Below are positions 30,389 through 40,272 of a stretch of DNA of 64,000 nt, piece by piece; within the stretch, counting starts at the first letter, position 1; each line of letters opens with the position of its first letter. This DNA comes from Nocardia tengchongensis (GTDB taxonomy: Bacteria > Actinomycetota > Actinomycetes > Mycobacteriales > Mycobacteriaceae). The stretch covers positions 3,782,001 to 3,846,000 of the forward strand of contig NZ_CP074371.1 in NCBI RefSeq assembly GCF_018362975.1. The letters are read 5' to 3'. The position numbers were made by a program, and so were the translations under genes. Below the pieces are notes generated by a model. It did no database searches, had not been told where the DNA came from, and saw only the letters and a list, made by a program, of their open reading frames with translations.

Positions 30389-31938
30389 CAGCGGCGACAC
30401 CGCGGCGGGCCGCGCCGGAAGCTGCGCGGCGGGTCGGGAACAAGGGCCCACAGCGTCTGCGCATCGGCTGGTTCGGAGCCTGGCTGGCCCGTCCGCTGGC
30501 GTCGTTCCATCTCGTGGTGGCGATCGCGGTGCTGCTCACCGTGCTCGGTCTGGTCATGGTGCTCTCGGCCTCCAGCGTGGAGTCCTACGCCGGTGGCGGC
30601 TCGGCGTATTCGCTGTTCATCCAGCAGGCGGTGATGGCGGCCTTCGGCGCGGTGGTGTTCTACATCGCGCTGCGCATCCCGATGCGGTTGATGCGGCAGC
30701 TGTCGTTCCCGGTGTTCGCGCTGTCGGTGGTGCTGCTGGTGCTGGTGCTGATCCCGGGCGTCGGCACCAAGGTGCAGGGCTCGCAGCGCTGGTTCGACCT
30801 CGGCGTGGTGTCGGTGCAGCCCTCGGAGATCGCGAAAGTGACGCTGGTGGTGTGGGGTTCGCACCTGCTGGCCTCGCGGCAGTCCGAAAAGGCCGGGTAC
30901 AAGGACATCCTCATGCCGCTGGTGCCGGCCGGACTGCTGGTCTGCCTGCTGGTGGTGCTCGAACCCAACCTGTCCACCACCATCGCGCTGGGCATCGTGC
31001 TCACCTCGCTGCTGTGGTTCGGCGGGCTGCCGCTGCGCATGTTCGTGACCATCGCGGTGTCGGGCGTGGTGGCGGCGACCATTCTGGCGCTGTCGGCCGG
31101 CTATCGCTCCGACCGCATGCGCGCCTTCTTCAATCCCGGCGACGACCCGCAGGGCATCGGCTATCAGGCGCGCCAGGCCATGTATTCCCTTGCCGACGGC
31201 GGCATCTGGGGCCGCGGCCTGGGGCAGTCGCGGGCCAAGTGGAGCTATCTGCCCAACGCGCACAACGACTTCATCTTCGCCATCATCGGCGAGGAGCTCG
31301 GCTTCCTGGGCTGCGCGCTGGTGCTGGGGTTGTTCGCGCTGTTCGTCTACGCGGGCCTGCGGATCGCGTCGCGGTCGGTGGATCCGTTCATCCGGCTGCT
31401 GACCGCCTCGGCCACCACCTGGATCACCTGCCAGGCCTTGATCAATATCGGCTACGTGGTGGGTTTGCTGCCGGTGACCGGTCTGCAGCTGCCGCTGGTC
31501 TCCGCGGGTGGTTCCTCGCTGGCGATCACCCTTTTGATGTTCGGCATCATCGCCAACGCCGCCCGGCACGAGCCCGAGGCGGTGGCGGCGCTGCACTCCG
31601 GCCAGGACGGCCGGTTCAGCCGGCTGCTGCGGCTGCCCAAACCCGAGGTGTACTCGCCGGCGCGGGCGGCGCGCGCCCGCGCCAAGGCCAAGGCGAACGG
31701 CAAGCCCAAGCCCAAGCCCAAGCCCAAGGCGAATGCGAAGGTCAAGTCCGCGCCGCAGCGCCGCGCGCTACCCTCGGGTCGGAGCCGGGGCGGCTCGGCG
31801 GAGACATCGTCGCGACGGTCGGTAGATTCGGATTCGGCCCGGCGCACCAGCCGCTCCACGGAATCGTGGCGCAGCACCCGGGCCTGGGAGCCCAACTATC
31901 CGATGAAACACGCCAGGGAACGGGGTAATTCGAGGTGA
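30385..31938 (+). CDS. ftsW: SEDS-family lipid II polymerase/division protein FtsW
   Basis: Septal glycan polymerase partner of FtsI, 517 aa with about ten membrane segments. Visible SEDS features are [39 protein letters not shown] and [15 protein letters not shown] 30385 overlaps murD as GTGA. The cytoplasmic C-terminal tail is long and basic: after Lys/Pro repeats ([10 protein letters not shown]) comes a Ser/Arg-rich part up to the stop. Normally murG follows; here the stop overlaps murC as GTGA instead. Confidence 0.93.
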   Translation: MTAATPRRAAPEAARRVGNKGPQRLRIGWFGAWLARPLASFHLVVAIAVLLTVLGLVMVLSASSVESYAGGGSAYSLFIQQAVMAAFGAVVFYIALRIPMRLMRQLSFPVFALSVVLLVLVLIPGVGTKVQGSQRWFDLGVVSVQPSEIAKVTLVVWGSHLLASRQSEKAGYKDILMPLVPAGLLVCLLVVLEPNLSTTIALGIVLTSLLWFGGLPLRMFVTIAVSGVVAATILALSAGYRSDRMRAFFNPGDDPQGIGYQARQAMYSLADGGIWGRGLGQSRAKWSYLPNAHNDFIFAIIGEELGFLGCALVLGLFALFVYAGLRIASRSVDPFIRLLTASATTWITCQALINIGYVVGLLPVTGLQLPLVSAGGSSLAITLLMFGIIANAARHEPEAVAALHSGQDGRFSRLLRLPKPEVYSPARAARARAKAKANGKPKPKPKPKANAKVKSAPQRRALPSGRSRGGSAETSSRRSVDSDSARRTSRSTESWRSTRAWEPNYPMKHARERGNSR

Positions 31939-33460
31939 CAGTGGAGCGGCCGGACAGTGACGTGGGAACCGCGGAAGCTCACACCGATCTACCCGACCAT
32001 CTGCAGCGCGTGCACATGATCGGCATCGGCGGTGCCGGTATGTCGGGTATCGCCCGAATCCTCTTGTCGCGCGGCGGCATGGTGTCCGGATCCGACGCCA
32101 AGGAGAGCCGCGGCGTGCTGGCCCTGCGGGCGCGCGGCGCCGAAGTGCGCATCGGCCACGACGCCTCGGCGCTGGACCTGCTGCCCGGCGGGCCGACCGC
32201 CGTGGTCACCACCTACGCCGCCATCCCCAAGACCAATCCCGAACTGGTGGAGGCGCATCGGCGCGGCGTGCCGGTGCTGCTGCGCCCGGCCGTGCTGGCC
32301 TCGCTCATGCAGGGCCACAAGACGCTGCTGGTCTCGGGCACGCATGGCAAGACCTCCACCACCTCCATGCTGGTGGTCGCCCTGCAGCACTGCGGGCTGG
32401 ACCCCTCCTTCGCGGTCGGCGGCGAGCTCAACGAGGCGGGCACCAACGCCCATCACGGCACCGGCGGCATCTTCGTGGCCGAGGCCGACGAGAGCGACGG
32501 CTCGCTGCTGCAGTACGCGCCGGACGTCGCGGTGGTCACCAATATCGAATCCGACCACCTGGACTACTTCGGTACGGACGAGGCGTACGTGCAGGTCTTC
32601 GACGACTTCGTGGACCGCCTGGAAGCGGGCGGCCGGCTGGTGGTGTGCCTGGACGATCCGGGTTCGCTCGGCTTGGCCAGCGCTCCGCGGCCCGGCTCGC
32701 CGAGGATCCGCGCGGCATCCAGGTGATCGGTTACGGCTCCGGCGATTTCGCGGACTCCGGCTTCCCGGTCGGCGCGCAGCTGCTGTCCTGGGAGCCGCGC
32801 GACGTCGGCGGCGTCGCGGTGTTCCAGCTCTCCGACGAGGCCGCCCCGCGCACGCTGCGGCTGTCGGTGCCCGGCCGCCACATGGCGCTCAACGCGCTGG
32901 GCGCGCTGCTGGCCGCCCGCGCCACCGGCGCCGATCTCGGCGAAATCATCCAGGGCCTGGAGGGTTTCGGCGGGGTGCACCGCCGCTTCCAGCTCACCGG
33001 GCGCGAGAACGGCGTGCGCGTCTTCGACGACTACGCCCACCACCCGACCGAGGTGCGCGCGGTGCTCTCCGCGGCCGCCGAACTGGTGGCGCAGGAGGCG
33101 CGCGACGGCGCGCGGTCGCGCCCGGGCCGGGTGATCGTGGTGTTCCAGCCCCACTTGTACAGTCGCACCGCCACTTTCGCGACCGAGTTCGGCACGGCGC
33201 TGTCGCTGGCCGACGAGGTCGTGGTGCTCGATGTGTACGGCGCGCGCGAGGAGCCGCTGCCGGGGGTGAACGGCGCGCTGGTCGCGGCGTCGGTCACCAA
33301 ACCCGTGCACTACCAGCCGGATATGTCGCGGGTCGGCAAGCAGGTGGGCGCGCTGGCGCGGCCCGGCGACGTGGTGATCACCATGGGCGCGGGCGATGTG
33401 ACCATGCTGGGCAGCCAGATTCTCGACGGGCTGCGCGCGCGACCTTCGCACGGGCGGTGA
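31935..33460 (+). CDS. murC: UDP-MurNAc:L-alanine ligase (frame disrupted)
   Basis: Adds L-Ala to UDP-MurNAc, first of the Mur ligases. It shows [21 protein letters not shown] loop [35 protein letters not shown] and FQPHLYSRT; full length is about 508 aa. One base is missing at 32677-32678 (GGCC, expected GGCCC): the frame ending in SLGLA continues as [13 protein letters not shown]. As murC is essential and both halves are fully conserved, this is most likely a sequencing error. GTG 31935 overlaps ftsW directly, with no murG between them. Confidence 0.9.
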
Positions 33461-33466
33461 GCAACG

Positions 33467-34330
33467 GTGAGCGCGGGTGGGGGAGCGGTGGATCGGCCGG
33501 ATCCGGCCGCAGACGGCGGCTACGCCGCGGACGGTCATGACTCGGATTCCGGCGGTGCCGAATCCGCTGAGGTGACCGCGGGCGCCGCCGAGCGGGCCGC
33601 GGCCCGCCGGGCCCGGCTGCGGCGGGGCCGGGAGCCGCGCGAATCCCGGGTGGTCGCCGCGTGGCGGTCGACCCGGGTGCGGATCGGGGTGCTGGTGGGT
33701 GCGGTGCTGCTGATCGCATTCGGACTGGTCGCCTGGTTCACTCCGCTGCTGTCGGTGCGTACCGTCGATGTCGAGGGCTTGGCCGCGGTACCGGAAGAGC
33801 AGGTGCTGCAAGCCCTCCAGGTCCCGGATGGTCTGTCCATGCTGCGGCTCGACACCGACGCCATGGCCGAACAGGTTTCCCAGCTGCCCAAGGTCCGCTC
33901 GGTGCGCGTACAGCGGGTGTTCCCGTCGACGGTCCGGGTGACGGTCGCCGAACGTACCCCGGTGCTGTACTTCGACAGTCCCGACGGCGCGCATCTGCTC
34001 GATTGCGACAGCGTGGAATTCGCGATCGAACCGCCGGCGCCCGGGGTGCCCAAACTGGTCACCGATCATCCGGGCGGAACCGACGCGGTGACCAAGGCGG
34101 CCGTGGCCGTGATGGCCGCGATTCCGATTCCGCTGCGCGATCAGGTCGGCGTGGGAGCGGTTGTGGCTCGCTCGGTTTCGGATATTGCCCTGGAGTTGCG
34201 TGACGGCCGTACCGTGCTGTGGGGCGGCACCGTCGATTCCGCCCGCAAGGCCGCGGTGGTCGGACCCCTGCTTTCCCAGCCGGGCAAGGTATTCGATGTT
34301 TCGAGTCCGAATCTGGTCACGGTAAAGTGA
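33467..34330 (+). CDS. ftsQ: Cell division protein FtsQ
   Basis: Bitopic divisome protein of 287 aa that bridges early and late division proteins. It has a basic cytoplasmic N terminus with RAAARRARLRRGREPRE, one membrane segment (IGVLVGAVLLIAFGLVAWF), a POTRA domain starting LLSVRTVDVEGL and the beta domain (VFPSTVRVTVAERTP). GTG 33467 is six bases after the murC stop. A 320-bp region with likely promoters separates it from ftsZ. Confidence 0.92.
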   Translation: MSAGGGAVDRPDPAADGGYAADGHDSDSGGAESAEVTAGAAERAAARRARLRRGREPRESRVVAAWRSTRVRIGVLVGAVLLIAFGLVAWFTPLLSVRTVDVEGLAAVPEEQVLQALQVPDGLSMLRLDTDAMAEQVSQLPKVRSVRVQRVFPSTVRVTVAERTPVLYFDSPDGAHLLDCDSVEFAIEPPAPGVPKLVTDHPGGTDAVTKAAVAVMAAIPIPLRDQVGVGAVVARSVSDIALELRDGRTVLWGGTVDSARKAAVVGPLLSQPGKVFDVSSPNLVTVK

Positions 34331-34650
34331 GCGACACCCATTGGGCCGCCGAAATTTTCGGTGGTTTGCCGGAAGGCCACCGACGGTTCCGTTCCAGGAC
34401 CGGAGGGCAACCGTCCACGATACGATGCTCGAGTGGGCCGGACGAGGCGAATCACACAAGATTCTGACACTCGTTGCGGCGCGCCTGCGCCCGTAACGCG
34501 GTGGCTGCGAATACCGTTCGGCACCAGTCGGATACTTGACATAACGCTGAAGCTATGGTTGAGGGTTTATCGGACCGAGACCATTGCGTCGTTATATAGC
34601 GAGTAACCGAAGACGACAAGCTGTTTCAGATCGAAGGAAGGCGAGAGCCC
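34331..34650 (+). promoter_or_regulatory. ftsQ-ftsZ intergenic region with AT-rich promoter-like segment
   Basis: No gene is seen in these 320 bases. An AT-rich island from 34534 to 34600 contains a consensus TTGACA (34536-34541) and a TTATATA (34592-34598), but no well-spaced -10 for the TTGACA is visible. ftsZ is commonly transcribed from its own promoters here in actinobacteria. The ftsZ SD is AAGGAAGG at 34635-34642. Confidence 0.4.
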
Positions 34651-35916
34651 ATGACGCCCCCGCACAACTACCTTGCTGTGATCAAGGTCGTCGGTATCGG
34701 CGGCGGCGGCGTGAACGCCGTCAACCGGATGATCGAGCAGGGACTCAAGGGAGTCGAGTTCATCGCGGTCAACACCGACGCGCAAGCGCTGTTGATGTCG
34801 GACGCCGATGTGAAACTCGACGTCGGCCGTGAACTCACCCGCGGTCTCGGCGCCGGCGCCGATCCGGAGGTCGGCCGCAAGGCCGCCGAAGACCACAAGG
34901 ACGAGATCGAGGAAGTGCTCAAGGGCGCCGACATGGTCTTCGTGACCGCCGGCGAGGGCGGTGGCACCGGCACCGGCGGCGCGCCCGTGGTGGCCTCCAT
35001 CGCCCGCAAGCTCGGCGCGCTCACCATCGGTGTCGTCACCCGGCCCTTCTCGTTCGAGGGCAAGCGCCGCAGCAACCAGGCCGAGGCCGGTATCCAGGCG
35101 CTGCGAGAGTCCTGCGACACCCTCATCGTCATCCCCAACGACCGGCTGCTGCAGCTCGGCGACGCCGCGGTGAGCCTGATGGACGCCTTCCGCTCCGCGG
35201 ACGAGGTGCTGCTCAACGGTGTTCAGGGCATAACAGATCTGATCACCACCCCGGGTCTGATCAACGTCGACTTCGCGGACGTCAAGTCCGTCATGTCCGG
35301 CGCCGGCTCGGCGCTGATGGGCATCGGCTCGGCGCGTGGTGAGGGCCGCTCGGTGAAGGCCGCCGAGGCCGCGATCAATTCGCCGCTGCTGGAAGCCAGC
35401 ATGGACGGCGCGCACGGCGTGCTGCTCTCCATCGCGGGCGGCTCCGATCTCGGCCTGTTCGAGATCAACGAGGCCGCCTCGCTGGTGCAGGAGGCCGCGC
35501 ACATCGAGGCCAACATCATCTTCGGAACGGTCATCGACGACTCCCTCGGCGACGAGGTCCGGGTCACGGTGATCGCCGCCGGCTTCGACGGCAGCGGGCC
35601 CGCCCGCCGCATCGAACCCGCGGTCGGCCGGTTCGGCGGCGCCGGATCGAGCACCGCGACCGCCAGCGCCTCGGCCGGAAGCCTCGGCCGCACATCGGAA
35701 TACACCCCGGCCCGCGCGGTCGAGCCCGCCCCCGCGGCGCGTCCGGAACCCGCGCCGGTGGCCCAGCCCATCGCCGAACGCGGCCCGGCCCCCTCCTACA
35801 GCGCGCCCCGGCCCGCGGTGGATCCGACCGTCGCGAGCAACAGCCGCGGCCACATCCAGCCGCCGGACGCCGACGACTACGAGGTCGACGTTCCCGACTT
35901 CATGCGCCGCGGCTGA
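34651..35916 (+). CDS. ftsZ: Cell division GTPase FtsZ
   Basis: Tubulin-like GTPase that forms the Z ring; 421 aa. GTP-binding motifs are [13 protein letters not shown], the glycine-rich [15 protein letters not shown] (tubulin signature) and [12 protein letters not shown] variable Pro/Ala linker leads to the conserved C-terminal peptide DVPDFMRRG, which binds SepF/FtsW partners. ATG 34651 has AAGGAAGG upstream. A strong terminator follows, so ftsZ closes the first half of the cluster. There is no ftsA, as usual in actinobacteria; sepF downstream supplies the membrane tether. Confidence 0.97.
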   Translation: MTPPHNYLAVIKVVGIGGGGVNAVNRMIEQGLKGVEFIAVNTDAQALLMSDADVKLDVGRELTRGLGAGADPEVGRKAAEDHKDEIEEVLKGADMVFVTAGEGGGTGTGGAPVVASIARKLGALTIGVVTRPFSFEGKRRSNQAEAGIQALRESCDTLIVIPNDRLLQLGDAAVSLMDAFRSADEVLLNGVQGITDLITTPGLINVDFADVKSVMSGAGSALMGIGSARGEGRSVKAAEAAINSPLLEASMDGAHGVLLSIAGGSDLGLFEINEAASLVQEAAHIEANIIFGTVIDDSLGDEVRVTVIAAGFDGSGPARRIEPAVGRFGGAGSSTATASASAGSLGRTSEYTPARAVEPAPAARPEPAPVAQPIAERGPAPSYSAPRPAVDPTVASNSRGHIQPPDADDYEVDVPDFMRRG

Positions 35917-35943
35917 TACCGAGCGCCGACCGGCAACGTGATT

Positions 35944-35977
35944 CGAACGCGCCCACCCGAGAGGGTGGGCGCGTTCG
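35944..35977 (+). terminator. Rho-independent terminator of ftsZ
   Basis: 15-bp perfect stem (CGAACGCGCCCACCC, 35944-35958, with 35963-35977), GAGA loop, then TGTTT. The stem shares GCGCCCACCC/GGGTGGGCGC with the terminator at 44771. Confidence 0.88.
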
Positions 35978-36045
35978 TGTTTCCGGCCGGTCGCGCTCGC
36001 TGTCTGATTCCAGGTTGCCCCGTGGTGGCTACTACCCTCGGAGGC

Positions 36046-36786
36046 ATGACTTCAGCGGCACCGGTGTTCCGGACCAGGCGGGTGGTGACCACGCGCGCGG
36101 GCGGGTTCTCGCACGCGCCCTACGACTCGTTCAATCTGGGCGACCACGTGGGTGACGATCCGGAGGCGGTGCGGCGCAACCGGGTTCGGCTCGCCGAGAG
36201 CATCGGGCTGCCGCCGCAGCGGCTGGTGTGGATGGAACAGATCCACGGGCGGAACGTGGAGATCGTGGACGGCCCGCGCGCGGAGCCGGTCCCTGCCACC
36301 GATGCGCTGGTGACCACTCGGCGTGATCTGGCGCTGGTGGTGCTGACCGCCGACTGCGTGCCGATCCTGCTGTCCGACGACGAGGCCGGGGTGATCGCGG
36401 CCGTGCACGCCGGGCGGATCGGGGCGCGCATCGGGATCGTGCCGCGGGTGCTGGAGGCGATGGTGTCGGTGGGCGCGAAGCCCGAGCGCATCGGCGCGTT
36501 CCTGGGTCCGGCGGCCAGCGGTCGCCAGTACGAGGTGCCCGCCGCGATGCGCGCCGATGTGGAGGCGCGGCTGCCGGGCAGCGCGACCACCACGGCCAAG
36601 GGCACGCCGGGCCTGGATCTGCGCGCGGGCATCCGCCGGCAGCTGCAGGCGGCCGGCGTCAGCGCGGTCGCGATGGACCCGCGGTGCACCATCGAGGACA
36701 AGACGCTGTTCTCCCACCGTCGCGGCGCGCCGACAGGCCGACTCGCCGGTGTGATTTGGATGTCATCCGAGGGGGTTTCAGAATGA
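36046..36786 (+). CDS. pgeF: Peptidoglycan editing factor PgeF (laccase-domain, YfiH family)
   Basis: Multicopper-fold protein of 246 aa; family members remove wrongly incorporated residues from peptidoglycan precursors or act as purine nucleoside enzymes. Metal-site motifs are WMEQIHGRNV, TADCVPILL and AVHAGRIG, with the C-terminal CTIEDKTLFSHRR. ATG 36046 follows a TACCCT -10-like box (36033-36038) by seven bases, so it may be leaderless, though a GGAGG also lies next to the ATG. The stop overlaps yggS as ATGA. Position after ftsZ matches Rv2149c. Confidence 0.88.
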   Translation: MTSAAPVFRTRRVVTTRAGGFSHAPYDSFNLGDHVGDDPEAVRRNRVRLAESIGLPPQRLVWMEQIHGRNVEIVDGPRAEPVPATDALVTTRRDLALVVLTADCVPILLSDDEAGVIAAVHAGRIGARIGIVPRVLEAMVSVGAKPERIGAFLGPAASGRQYEVPAAMRADVEARLPGSATTTAKGTPGLDLRAGIRRQLQAAGVSAVAMDPRCTIEDKTLFSHRRGAPTGRLAGVIWMSSEGVSE

Positions 36787-37556
36787 CCGAAAGTTTCACC
36801 GCCGCAGCCGGATCCGGTGCGGCGCACGTCACTTCCGGCGGAGGTCGGGTCGCGGAGCTCGAATCGTCGCTGTCGGCACTCATCGAGCGAATCGACGCAG
36901 CGTGCGCGGCCGCGGGCCGTGAACCGGGGTCGGTGCGGCTGCTGCCGGTGACCAAGTTCTTCCCCGCCTCGGATATCGAGATCCTCTATGACCTGGGCCG
37001 CCGCGAGTTCGGTGAGTCCCGCGAACAGGAGGCCGCGGGCAAGGTGGCTCGGCTGGGGCACCTGTCCGGAATCCGCTGGGAGTTCATCGGACGGCTCCAG
37101 CGCAACAAGGCGAAAGCCGTTGCACGCTGGGCGGATACGGTCTACTCGGTGGACAGCGAGCGGCTCGCGAGCGCGCTGGACGCCGGTGCGCGGGCCGCGC
37201 TGGACGACGGCGCCCGCACCGCCCCCTTGCGGGTGCTGCTGCAGGTTTCGCTGGACGCCGATCCCGAGCGCGGCGGGGTCCGCGACGACGCGCTGCGCGC
37301 GCTCGCCGATCAGGTCGCGGCCTCGGAATCCCTGCAGCTCGCGGGCCTGATGGCGATCCCGCCGCTGGATGTCGAGCCGGACGCGGCCTTCGAGCAACTG
37401 GCTCGCATCCACTCTGTATTAACGATTGTTCACCCTGAAGCGAAAGAACTGTCGGCGGGCATGTCCGGCGACTTGGAGTCGGCGGTCCGCCACGGCAGTA
37501 CGTGCGTGCGTGTCGGTACTGCGCTTATGGGCGCGCGACCGATAACCTCGGCGTAG
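36783..37556 (+). CDS. yggS: Pyridoxal phosphate homeostasis protein (YggS/PLPBP)
   Basis: TIM-barrel PLP-binding protein of 257 aa. The PLP lysine is in [14 protein letters not shown]; other blocks are [36 protein letters not shown] and the C-terminal [20 protein letters not shown]. Starts at ATG 36783 overlapping pgeF. It matches Rv2148c and lies directly before sepF, as in most actinobacteria. Confidence 0.93.
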   Translation: MTESFTAAAGSGAAHVTSGGGRVAELESSLSALIERIDAACAAAGREPGSVRLLPVTKFFPASDIEILYDLGRREFGESREQEAAGKVARLGHLSGIRWEFIGRLQRNKAKAVARWADTVYSVDSERLASALDAGARAALDDGARTAPLRVLLQVSLDADPERGGVRDDALRALADQVAASESLQLAGLMAIPPLDVEPDAAFEQLARIHSVLTIVHPEAKELSAGMSGDLESAVRHGSTCVRVGTALMGARPITSA

Positions 37557-37660
37557 CAAAGAAACCTCACCAGTCACATTTGAAACATATGCTTGGTGGC
37601 AGACGAGGACTGAGCAGGACAACACCCCAGGCCAACCGGGGCCGAAGGAAGGTCGACCAG

Positions 37661-38452
37661 ATGAGCACGCTGCACAAGTTCAAGGCGTACTTCGGGATGG
37701 TTCCGCTCGAGGATTACGAAGACGATTACGTCGACGACCGCGGAGCCGCCCGGAGCGCCGATGAGCGTGGCCAGCGTCGTCCCCGGCCCTACGCCGAACG
37801 CGAGCGTGACTACGACCGATACGGCGAGGACCGTTACGACGACGAGCCGGCCTACGAGCCGTCGTACAAGGCGCCCTACAAGCCCGCCTACAGCACGGCC
37901 CGTCGCGACGACTACGCCGACGAGCTCCGTGAGCGCGAGCGCGACCACCGCGACCGCTACGACGCCGACGCTCGCTACGACGCGCCGCGTCGTCCCACCC
38001 GCATCGACACCGCCCCCTCCAGCCGCACCCGTTCGATGGGCGGCGGCGGCGCCAGCACGCGCGGCGCGCTCGCGATGGACACCGAGGCCGAGCGGCGCAT
38101 CGAGGATCTGCGGGAGCAGGAGCGCCGCCTCGAGGCGGCCCGCCGTCCCCAGATCTTCGAGGACGGAGGCACCTTGTCCAAGATCACCACACTGCGCCCG
38201 CGCACCTATGCCGAGGCCGCCATCATCGGTGAGCGTTTCCGGGACGGCACCCCGGTGATCATGGACCTGGTCGAGATGAGCAACTCCGACGCCCGTCGTC
38301 TGGTGGACTTCGCCGCCGGGCTGGCCTTCGCCCTGCGTGGCTCGTTCGACAAGGTCGCCACCAAGGTGTTCCTGCTCTCGCCGGCCGACGTGGACGTCTC
38401 CGCCGAGGAGCGCCGCCGGATCGCCGAGAACGGTTTCTACAACCAGAAGTGA
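37661..38452 (+). CDS. sepF: Cell division protein SepF
   Basis: Membrane-tethering FtsZ partner, 263 aa. The N terminus ([22 protein letters not shown]) is the amphipathic membrane helix; the C-terminal domain holds [29 protein letters not shown] and the FtsZ-binding [17 protein letters not shown]. Between them is a linker of about 110 residues, very rich in Tyr, Asp and Arg (for example [18 protein letters not shown]). ATG 37661 has AAGGAAGG upstream. Confidence 0.94.
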   Translation: MSTLHKFKAYFGMVPLEDYEDDYVDDRGAARSADERGQRRPRPYAERERDYDRYGEDRYDDEPAYEPSYKAPYKPAYSTARRDDYADELRERERDHRDRYDADARYDAPRRPTRIDTAPSSRTRSMGGGGASTRGALAMDTEAERRIEDLREQERRLEAARRPQIFEDGGTLSKITTLRPRTYAEAAIIGERFRDGTPVIMDLVEMSNSDARRLVDFAAGLAFALRGSFDKVATKVFLLSPADVDVSAEERRRIAENGFYNQK

Positions 38453-38673
38453 CCAGCTGCCGCGGCCGTGGGGAACGGCGGCGGCAGCCGGGACCAGGCG
38501 GGAACGCCGAACACGCACGGCGGCAGCGCAATGCGCCGCGCACCGGGGGATGCGACCGAGGTCGCGGGGGATCATGGGGGAGTCTTGCGGCCAGGCCGCG
38601 TCAGCACGGAGTGTGACCGGCACGATCCGTGTTTCTGTTTTGCCGATCTGGGTACAACTGGCAGAGTGGGGCG

Positions 38674-38976
38674 GTGGCCTTGTTCCAGGTGTTGAACCTC
38701 CTGCTGTTCCTCTTCTGGCTGCTGCTGATCAGCCGAGTCATCGTCGAGTTCATCCGCAGCTTCGCGCGCGACTGGCGGCCGACCGGCTTCGTCGTGGTCA
38801 TCCTCGAGGTGATCTTCACGATCACCGACCCTCCGGTGAAACTTCTGAGGCGTTTGATACCCCCAGTGAATCTTGGGGGAATTCGGCTGGATCTGTCGAT
38901 TATGGTCTTGCTGTTTATCGTGTTCATCCTCATGTCGATCACGGGCCAGATAGGGCAGTCGGTAGCTCAGGTGTGA
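38674..38976 (+). CDS. YggT-family membrane protein
   Basis: Two membrane segments (FQVLNLLLFLFWLLLISRV and LSIMVLLFIVFILMSI) flank the YggT core EFIRSFARDWRPTG and TDPPVKLLRRLIPPV. The protein is about 100 aa from GTG 38674, where the tuberculosis homologue Rv2146c begins; upstream codons to 38629 are open but unlike the family. Sits between sepF and wag31, as in mycobacteria. Its role is unknown, possibly in division-site membrane organisation. Confidence 0.85.
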   Translation: MALFQVLNLLLFLFWLLLISRVIVEFIRSFARDWRPTGFVVVILEVIFTITDPPVKLLRRLIPPVNLGGIRLDLSIMVLLFIVFILMSITGQIGQSVAQV

Positions 38977-39003
38977 CAGAATGAGCCGAAAGAATGCTTG
39001 CCC

Positions 39004-39021
39004 AGATCTACCGCTAGATCT
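39004..39021. promoter_or_regulatory. Inverted repeat before wag31
   Basis: AGATCTA-CCGC-TAGATCT, two perfect 7-base arms, 28 bp before the wag31 ATG and AT-rich for this region. A possible operator or promoter element; no T-run follows, so not a terminator. Confidence 0.4.
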
Positions 39022-39048
39022 CCATACGAAGCGTGAAGGGATCGTTCC

Positions 39049-39879
39049 ATGCCGCTGACCCCCGCCGATGTTCATAACGTCGCGTTCAGCAAACCGCCGA
39101 TCGGGAAGCGCGGCTACAACGAGGATGAAGTCGACGCCTTCCTCGACCTGGTCGAGCAGGAGCTCTCACGCCTCATCGAGGAGAACGCGGATCTTCGCCA
39201 GCGCGTTGCCGAGCTGGACGCGGAACTGTCCGACGCCAAGAAGAACCGCGGCCCCGCGGTTCAGACCGTGAAGGCCCCGGTCGCGCCGGAGCCGATCAAG
39301 GCCGCTCCGCCGGTCCCGCCGGCGCCCATGCCGGCCCCGGTCCCGGTCGCCGCCGTCAAGCAGGAAGCGCCCTCCGCGGACGCCAATCTGCAGGCCGCCA
39401 AGGTGCTTTCGCTGGCGCAGGAGATGGCCGACCGCCTCACCTCCGACGCCAAGACCGAGGCCGAGCAGCTGCTGGCCAACGCCAGAGGCAACTCCGAGCG
39501 CCTGGTCAGCGACGCTCGCACCCGCTCGGAGGCGATGATCGCCGACGCGCGCCAGAAGGCCGAGGCCATGCTGTCCGACGCGCAGACCCGCTCGGATTCC
39601 CAGCTGCGCCAAGCCAAGGAGAAGGCCGACGCCCTGCAGGCCGACGCCGAGCGCAAGCACACCGAGATCATGGCCACCATCACCCAGCAGCGCAGCGTGC
39701 TGGAGAGCCGCATCGAGCAGCTCAAGACCTTCGAGCGCGAATACCGTGTGCGCCTGAAGTCCTACCTGGAGTCGCAGCTGGAGGAGCTGGAGAACCGTGG
39801 TTCGGCGGTCCCGGTCGACGGTGGCGAATTCGGACAGGACGCTTCCGGGAACGGCGCACTCCTCAAGGGCAGCAAGTAA
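39049..39879 (+). CDS. wag31: Polar growth scaffold Wag31 (DivIVA)
   Basis: Coiled-coil tip scaffold directing polar cell-wall growth; 276 aa. N-terminal lipid-binding domain [33 protein letters not shown] is followed by a Pro/Ala-rich linker (about residues 78-105) and a long coiled coil with repeated [19 protein letters not shown] heptads. An SD-like GTGAAGGG precedes ATG 39049. As in M. tuberculosis (Rv2145c) it follows yggT; the tuberculosis protein is a PknA/PknB substrate. Confidence 0.95.
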   Translation: MPLTPADVHNVAFSKPPIGKRGYNEDEVDAFLDLVEQELSRLIEENADLRQRVAELDAELSDAKKNRGPAVQTVKAPVAPEPIKAAPPVPPAPMPAPVPVAAVKQEAPSADANLQAAKVLSLAQEMADRLTSDAKTEAEQLLANARGNSERLVSDARTRSEAMIADARQKAEAMLSDAQTRSDSQLRQAKEKADALQADAERKHTEIMATITQQRSVLESRIEQLKTFEREYRVRLKSYLESQLEELENRGSAVPVDGGEFGQDASGNGALLKGSK

Positions 39880-39999
39880 AGTCGTAACTACGGCCAGCGA
39901 TGCCACATCGCACGGGATCGGATCCCGGGCGGACCGGTATCGCCGCCAACCTTTCGAAGCGACCTCCGGTGGCCATCGCCATCGAAGACACACGAGGGG

Positions 40000-40212
40000 A
40001 TGGTGCACTTGCTCGCAGTGACGCTCGGGCTCGCCGCCGTGGGTTTCGGCCTGCTGGTGACCGCACTGACCACCGGTTCGGTGATCTGGGCATGGGGCTG
40101 CATCATCGTGTGCGTGATCGGCGCGGTGCTGCTGCTCGTCAGTGCGTTGTCGCTGCGGACCGATGACGAGGACGTCTCGTCACCACCGGGCGGACGGCAC
40201 GCCAGGCACTAG
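40000..40212 (+). CDS. Small membrane protein, Rv2144c-like
   Basis: 70 aa with two membrane segments (LLAVTLGLAAVGFGLLVTALT and WAWGCIIVCVIGAVLLLVSAL) and a charged cytoplasmic tail. ATG 40000 directly follows CGAGGGG; GTG 40003 is an alternative. Its position after wag31 matches the small membrane protein Rv2144c. A long hairpin terminator follows. Function unknown. Confidence 0.7.
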   Translation: MVHLLAVTLGLAAVGFGLLVTALTTGSVIWAWGCIIVCVIGAVLLLVSALSLRTDDEDVSSPPGGRHARH

Positions 40213-40234
40213 GTGAAGCCACAGCCGATGGCAT

Positions 40235-40270
40235 GGGGCGGGTCCGGGGAATATCCCCTGGACCCGCCCC
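40235..40270 (+). terminator. Long GC-rich hairpin before ileS
   Basis: Stem of 16 bp with one bulge: GGGGCGGGTCC (40235-40245) pairs with GGACCCGCCCC (40260-40270), and an inner GGGGA/TCCCC closes an ATA loop. It ends the wag31-side transcript and abuts the ileS promoter -10 (TAGTAT, 40273). Confidence 0.75.
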
Positions 40271-40272
40271 GC

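Noticed and set aside
31682..31745. KPKPKPK repeats in ftsW as a mobile or CRISPR-like repeat
   Set aside because: Simple in-frame codon repeat within a disordered tail.
34651..35916. Missing ftsA and ddl as an anomaly
   Set aside because: Their absence from this cluster is normal for actinobacteria.
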